In this document: one piece after another, positions 59,656 through 64,000 of the stretch
How positions within the stretch are numbered: position 1 is the stretch's first letter
Layout: every line of letters starts with the position of its first letter
Assembly: GCF_000257395.1 (NCBI RefSeq)
Contig: NZ_AJGC01000001.1
Coordinates: 863,640-927,639, forward strand
DNA length: 64,000 bases
From: Rickettsiella massiliensis 20B
Lineage (GTDB): Bacteria; Pseudomonadota; Gammaproteobacteria; Diplorickettsiales; Diplorickettsiaceae
Direction: 5' to 3'
Translations under genes and position numbers: made by a program
Notes under the pieces: generated by a model
Told to the model about the DNA's origin: nothing
Databases searched by the model: none
Seen by the model: the letters and a program-made list of their open reading frames with translations, nothing else

Positions 59656-59690
59656 TCTAACTATTTTATCTTTCTGCTCATTGTTTACAG

Positions 59691-60057
59691 TAAACACCGG
59701 TTGTCGTGATCAAGAGATATGCAATTTAAAATGGGAATGGGAGATAAAGGTGTCGGAAGGTTCGGTATTTATTATTCCTAAGTGGCGAAAAGAATAGGGA
59801 TGAACGTCTTGTGGTGCTTAATAGGATAGCGCATCAAGTGATTAAGGAAGTACCTGGATACATCCTGAATATGTATTTACCTTTCGAGGTAAGCCTGTTA
59901 AAAAGATGTTAAATTCCGGCTAGAAAACAGCCCATAAACGTATTGGTTATCCTCATGTAAGAGTACATGACCTGAAGGATACATTTGGACGTCGTTTACG
60001 CGCAAGGGGAGTAAACTTTGAAGACCGACAAGACCTTTTAGGGCATAAAAGTGGACG
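59691..60057 (+). pseudogene. Tyrosine integrase remnant, second copy
   Basis: Same integrase family as at 31099: VNTGCRDQEICNLKWEWEIK, VSEGSVFIIPKWRK, HPEYVFTFRGKPVKKMLNS, HVRVHDLKDTFGRRLRARG, EDRQDLLGHKSGR. Several frameshifts and stops. It lacks everything before NTGC and the catalytic Tyr, because the sequence switches at ~60055 to a histidine-kinase tail. Confidence 0.8.
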
Positions 60058-60308
60058 ACCTACAAGGCGAAATTTTTGTAAAGAGCAAAGAAGGTGAAGG
60101 TACGATATTAGGTTGTTTTATACCCTTTCAACACTCATTAATCAAGGAGGCTGTGGGTATACACGAAGCTATCCCCTTATTATTAGGTCCCTTGAACCAG
60201 GTATTATCTGAAAGAGATATCAAATCTAGCTTTACAAGCTATTGGAGGTGGAGTAATGCGATATCAAATTTGGGTAAACTTGAATACTTATCGATATCGC
60301 TGTTATAG
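60051..60308 (+). pseudogene. Histidine-kinase ATPase tail fragment joined to integrase remnant
   Basis: DLQGEIFVKSKEGEGTILGC followed by FIPFQHSLIKE is the end of a HATPase domain of the type seen in the three kinases here (compare GGEINVASKEGKGSCFTLSF). After ~30 residues the sequence is unrecognised. It begins in the last codons of the integrase remnant, so it marks a recombination junction. Confidence 0.5.
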
Positions 60309-60399
60309 TTGTTTACCTCTTGTGTCTATAAAAAGCTCAACCTACTTATAGAGTTAGAGTAGAACTATACTATATCCCCATTAAAATAAGAAGAATAAT

Positions 60400-61197
60400 A
60401 TGCCCAAAACATCTAGATTAAGCTACAGTGGATTTTACAAATCACATAATAGGGAAAAATTAAAATTTACTCAACAAACCACTGTTCTATGGATGCCAAT
60501 TAGTATTGGTCAACCTTATCATGAATCAGATAGCCTTTGTGATGTACTTGAACTTCTCGTAAAGCATTTTATAAATAGGCCGTTAGTTAAGGTAGTTATT
60601 GCTGATACGGCTCAACGTTATAGTTTGGCTATAAAAAATAAAGAAACCCCTGATGCAATGCGTGATCTGGCAAACAAGAAAGGAAATATCTGGGAAGAAG
60701 GTTATAAGGATTTAATTAAAAATAAATTTAAAGAAAGTCAGGTCATTTATCACAGATGGGATGAGTGGACTAATCATGAGCTTTATGAAAAAGCACGACA
60801 AGAAATTGATAGTTTATATAGCAAAAAAGACTCAGCATTTTATAATGCTATAGAAAGCGATGTTTTGAAATTTGAAAAGCGATATTCCGAGCGAGAAAAT
60901 ATTTCTTTTTCTGACAAAGAAAGAGAATATTGTAGAGAATGTTTAAAAGAAGAATGTGCTGTGCTAATTGTATGGGGTAAAATTTTAGTTCACCCTGGAT
61001 ATTGCTGTATTTTTTATCCTAAGCCAATGACTGATTGTATTTTATTTATTAATGAAAAATATACTTGCTTTATGTCAATGTTTTCTGAATTAAAGTCCAA
61101 ATCTAAGTCTAAACTTAGCATGTTTTATACTAATTCTAGTACGGAAAATACTTCTAATGATCAAGCTAGTTCATTTCTAAAAATAAATCCATCATAA
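60400..61197 (+). CDS. Cyclodipeptide-synthase-like protein, 265 aa
   Basis: Second member of the family at 33822. VLWMPISIGQPYHESDSLCD has Ser35 at the nucleophile position followed by the GxxYHxxxxL pattern of CDPSs. VKVVIADTAQRYSL equals DtLQRY. YHRWDEWTNHELY and LKEECAVLIVW then VHPGYC and IFYPKPM complete the pattern (Tyr206-Pro207, as in the XYP subfamily). The residue expected to be Tyr (AlbC Tyr178) is Cys181, while Glu185 is kept, so activity may be changed. ATG after AGAAGA. A PAS kinase follows 29 bp later. Confidence 0.65.
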   Translation: MPKTSRLSYSGFYKSHNREKLKFTQQTTVLWMPISIGQPYHESDSLCDVLELLVKHFINRPLVKVVIADTAQRYSLAIKNKETPDAMRDLANKKGNIWEEGYKDLIKNKFKESQVIYHRWDEWTNHELYEKARQEIDSLYSKKDSAFYNAIESDVLKFEKRYSERENISFSDKEREYCRECLKEECAVLIVWGKILVHPGYCCIFYPKPMTDCILFINEKYTCFMSMFSELKSKSKSKLSMFYTNSSTENTSNDQASSFLKINPS

Positions 61198-61226
61198 ATT
61201 TTAAATGGAATAGTAAAAAATTAAAA

Positions 61227-62048
61227 ATGAATACTTATGCTAATGCAAAATTGAAAGTTCTAGAAAGTGCTTTAAATGTTTTAAGTGGCCATGTTTATTG
61301 GAAAAATAAACATGGCAAATTTGTTTGGTGTAATAAAAAACTTGCAGAAATTCTAGATCTTAAACATCAAAATGAAATTGAAGGCAAAACGGATTATGAT
61401 TTGTATGAAAAAAGTTTAGCAGAAAAAGTAGTTCAGCTTGATAGCAAAGTTCTTGCCACTGGGAAAGAATATCAAATTGAAGAAATGGGCTTAGATATAA
61501 ATGGTGACCCAGCAGTTTATTTATCAATAAAAACGCCTCTTAAAGATGAGTTAGGTAATATTGATGGTTTAATTGGTATATCTATTGATATTACCGAAAG
61601 AAAAAAAAATGAAGAAGTATTAAGAATCGCTAAAGAAAAAGCTGAGTTAGCAAATGAAGCAAAGACAGAATTTTTAGAGAACATGCGTCACGATATCCGT
61701 ACACCCTTATCGGGGATTGTGGGTTGCGCTCATTTGATTCAAACACAAGCCAATAATCCAAAAAAAGTAACGGAATATGCAACAGATCTTGTGGACTCAA
61801 GCAATGCTTTATTGGAGTTCCTAAATAAAATTTTAGAAAGCATACAGGTAGCCACTGGGGAAATACCGCTCTTAAAGAAAAAGTTTTCCTTATATAAAAT
61901 ATTAGACCAGGTCACGTACTGCGAGCGAAATCTTCTGAAGAGCCTGAAATACTTTATCAGCAGTTACTTCAAGTCGCAGAAGAAACTAAAGGGGCAGCAA
62001 GAAAAGATATTGATAAAAGCTAGTTATTTTCTAAAAAACTTTCCATAG
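61227..62048 (+). pseudogene. PAS sensor histidine kinase, truncated after the HisKA domain
   Basis: PAS: LSGHVYWKNKHGKFVWCNKK to GLIGISIDITERKKN, then a helix and HisKA FLENMRHDIRTPLSGIVGCA (His ~155). After KKKFSLYKILDQV (~61910) the kinase homology stops. The following bases read well only in another frame (HVLRAKSSEEPEILYQQLLQ, VAEETKGAARK), which is not kinase-like and may come from an insertion element. The ATPase domain is missing, so it cannot autophosphorylate. It follows the synthase-like gene by 29 bp, like the pair at 33 kb. Confidence 0.8.
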
Positions 62049-62440
62049 CTGTTGTGAAGCTTCTGGTTTAGAAAGAATAAGTGTATTCATATTCAATGCT
62101 ACTTTGATTCAATGCACTTTTTTAGAAGGGGTGGTTGTATATTTAATATTTCATCAAAAAATTGGCCGTAAAGTTTGGGGGGCGCGACTCAATATAGATG
62201 CAGTAAGCAAAATTATAAGGGGGATAGTAAGCAACACTTTAGCTAGATCACGCCTGATTACTTAACTAAAATTTTTTCTTATATTTGAGACAAGTTACCC
62301 CAGTTTAAAAAGATTCCGGTTAGGAAAAGACCGAGCTTTCATCAGGTTCGTTCATTTTCATCAGCTTTCGTTGATTATTCGTATTATTTAATATTTAGTT
62401 AACATTTGCTTGATATTATTCATTTTTTAATTAACTAAAA
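62049..62440. other. Intergenic stretch
   Basis: No gene seen in ~390 bp; probably the junction debris of the truncated kinase and the promoter of the next gene. Confidence 0.35.
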
Positions 62441-64000
62441 ATGAAGAAGAAAATGACAGTAAATAGTTCGCTTACTCCAGAATGTTTAACCCCTATTGGA
62501 CCAGAAAATACTAATGCCTGGGGTGGGGGTAGAAGGGAGAAACTTTCTTTAAGTAAAGCAACTCGACTTAAATACAATCAAGCAATTTGTACCACAATCG
62601 ATATTGATGAGTCTGGCGCAAAGTTATTGACCGATACTTATTATCGTGCGATTCATGGGTTACCTGGATTTGTCCATCGTTTTCTACATGGCAGACCATC
62701 TATTGAAAGAGCATTATTTATGCTAGCACCTGAAATGTATCCTATGTTTGATACACCTTCTCACGACTCAAAAACACTTTTTACAATTAATTTTCCTCAT
62801 TTTGATAGAACAATTTTTATCCGATTGTGAAAGGGTATCTACTAATTATGCCTTAAAACAATTAAAACATTCAAAAAACGGGTTGGTTTTCCTTGCTTGG
62901 TATGTTCATCCCGAAGCGTTACCAGCTAAGTTTCGATCTGGACTTTCTCCGAAAGAGGTTTTTAAAAACACTAGAGAGGAATTAATGCATGAAGCAAGAA
63001 AAGTTTGTCAGGGTAAAGACAACGATATGTTTAATTATTATCGATATGGGCCAGAAGTGATGCATATACAAAGACGCTCAAGCTTCTCAAAATTACCACG
63101 AACAAATAGTCAGAGCTCAATTTTTGATTTAGAGTCTAAAAGTGAAAGTGTTTATTTAGCTTCTTTATTTGATTTAGATAAGGATAAAGAGCAGTCATTG
63201 CTTTATTTAAAAGCACTTAGGGATAATATTTTATCCACTCTTGAAACGGTATATGGTGTTACTTCAGAAGATAAAATAAAAATATATTTTCACGCGCTTT
63301 ATGCAGAACGGACTACAACGTTACATGCTCATATTCGAGTGAATCAGGCAGATCATCCCCTTGAAGACGCTAAAAGTTTTGGAATCAATGAAATTATTTC
63401 CACTTTGGAGAAAGGTGGCTCAGTAACTGAAATGATTCTCCGCCGTGGAACTATTTACTATACACAATTTTCTCTCGATAAAGATATAGAGGGTGTATGT
63501 ATAAAAATAATACCAAATTTTAAACGAGATTGGTACGATATTTTTGATTCATTAGGCGCAAGTAATATAATGACTACGTATTTACTTCAGGCAATTAAAT
63601 ATAATGAAGTAAAAAATCGAATACAACTGCTTGACATAGATCAAATTGAAAAATTATTACGGATAATTAAAATCGATAAAACGTTTCCGGAAATTGAAAA
63701 TTTAGTAAATATACTTAAAACATTGGAGCCAAATAGAGAATTGAGAAAATTAGGATGGTCAATGGAGACAGGTACTTGCAGCGATTTAGTTATGAATGTA
63801 ACAGTCAATCCAAACAAACACTTCATGTCTGAAAACGGGAATGGAAAATTAAGGCTTTACCATCTTTTCCCAAGAAACTACGCATTAATGGCAGATGTTA
63901 TAGCTGATTTAGATAGGATCGGACAATTAGGGTTTAACGCAATATGGATTTCTCCTTTATCAGCGTCTTCCGATTTAATTATTAATCGCTTTAATATTAT
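62441..64000 (+). pseudogene. Large protein with DcpS-like HIT domain and alpha-amylase-like domain, frameshifted, partial
   Basis: The first frame (to 62830) reads MTVNSSLTPECLTPIGPENT... DTYYRAIHGLPGFVHRFLHG. A one-base shift in a short T run (~62800) joins it to LIEQFLSDCERVSTNYALKQ, which stays open to the window end (>510 codons in all). Residues ~240-325 resemble the C-terminal domain of the mRNA-decapping scavenger DcpS (LETVYGVTSEDKIKIYFHAL, TTLHAHIRVNQADH, INEIISTLEKGG). From ~470 LYHLFPRNYALMADVIADLD, then LGFNAIWISPLSAS, resembles the start of a GH13 barrel. The HIT triad reads HAHIR. No signal peptide. Possibly a translocated effector. Confidence 0.55.

Overview
The window is AT-rich and gene-sparse in places. 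It looks like a chromosome segment of a host-associated gammaproteobacterium of the order Legionellales, most like Rickettsiella, Diplorickettsia or Coxiella relatives. The housekeeping proteins are gammaproteobacterial (NhaA, DnaQ, MnmA, MurD, FtsW, Gmk, YicC, RNase PH, MurB, MurC). The accessory part has hybrid PAS histidine kinases, short LuxR-type regulators, cyclodipeptide-synthase-like proteins and coiled-coil effector-like proteins. The genus is inferred from gene style, not from a search. Many genes are broken by one-base shifts, often in A or T runs. That fits either genome decay or homopolymer errors in the assembly.

1-25 kb is mostly core. nhaA (frameshifted) and dnaQ come first, then a block of unknown genes (2.2-5.0 kb), then decayed cytochrome-oxidase assembly genes (cyoE and a Sco1/SenC gene). 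Next are mnmA, murD-ftsW, two phospholipase-D-like nuclease genes (one truncated), a DMT exporter, remains of an RND efflux operon (14.7-16.8 kb), gmk-yicC divergent from rph, an amino acid permease and murC-murB. The usual mur/fts cluster is split: murD-ftsW and murC-murB are separate.

25-32 kb is a sparse region bounded by two diverged copies of a ~240-275 bp GC-richer repeat. It holds cytoplasmic-looking beta-domain proteins and a frameshifted outer-membrane barrel. It ends with a phage-like fragment, a decayed tyrosine integrase and a tRNA-Thr(CGT).

32.0-49.45 kb is a genomic island of about 17.4 kb inserted in the 3' part of tRNA-Thr, shown by an exact 49-bp direct repeat and a P4-type integrase at the right end. 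Its left arm carries a signalling cassette: LuxR regulator, small helical protein, cyclodipeptide-synthase-like protein and hybrid PAS histidine kinase, next to a decayed receiver-like gene and a second regulator. The middle has RecT and RecE-like recombination genes with a C4-like structured RNA, and two large coiled-coil proteins with matching C-terminal tails. The right arm is a replication module (AlpA-like activator, HTH protein, CHC2 zinc-finger primase part, Toprim and DUF927 helicase) beside a GTGAG-iteron array that is a good origin candidate.

49.5-64 kb is accessory. It has phage remnants (small terminase, a capsid-like fragment), a PEP-synthase-like enzyme, a lipoprotein, a second kinase/LuxR group and plasmid-like partition remnants. 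It also has a decayed Rpn-family gene, an integrase remnant joined to a kinase tail, and a second cyclodipeptide-synthase-like gene followed by a PAS kinase. At the edge is the start of a large protein that appears to join a DcpS-like HIT domain to an alpha-amylase-like domain. The recurring pairing of a cyclodipeptide-synthase-like gene with a PAS kinase is the most interesting candidate for an undescribed system.
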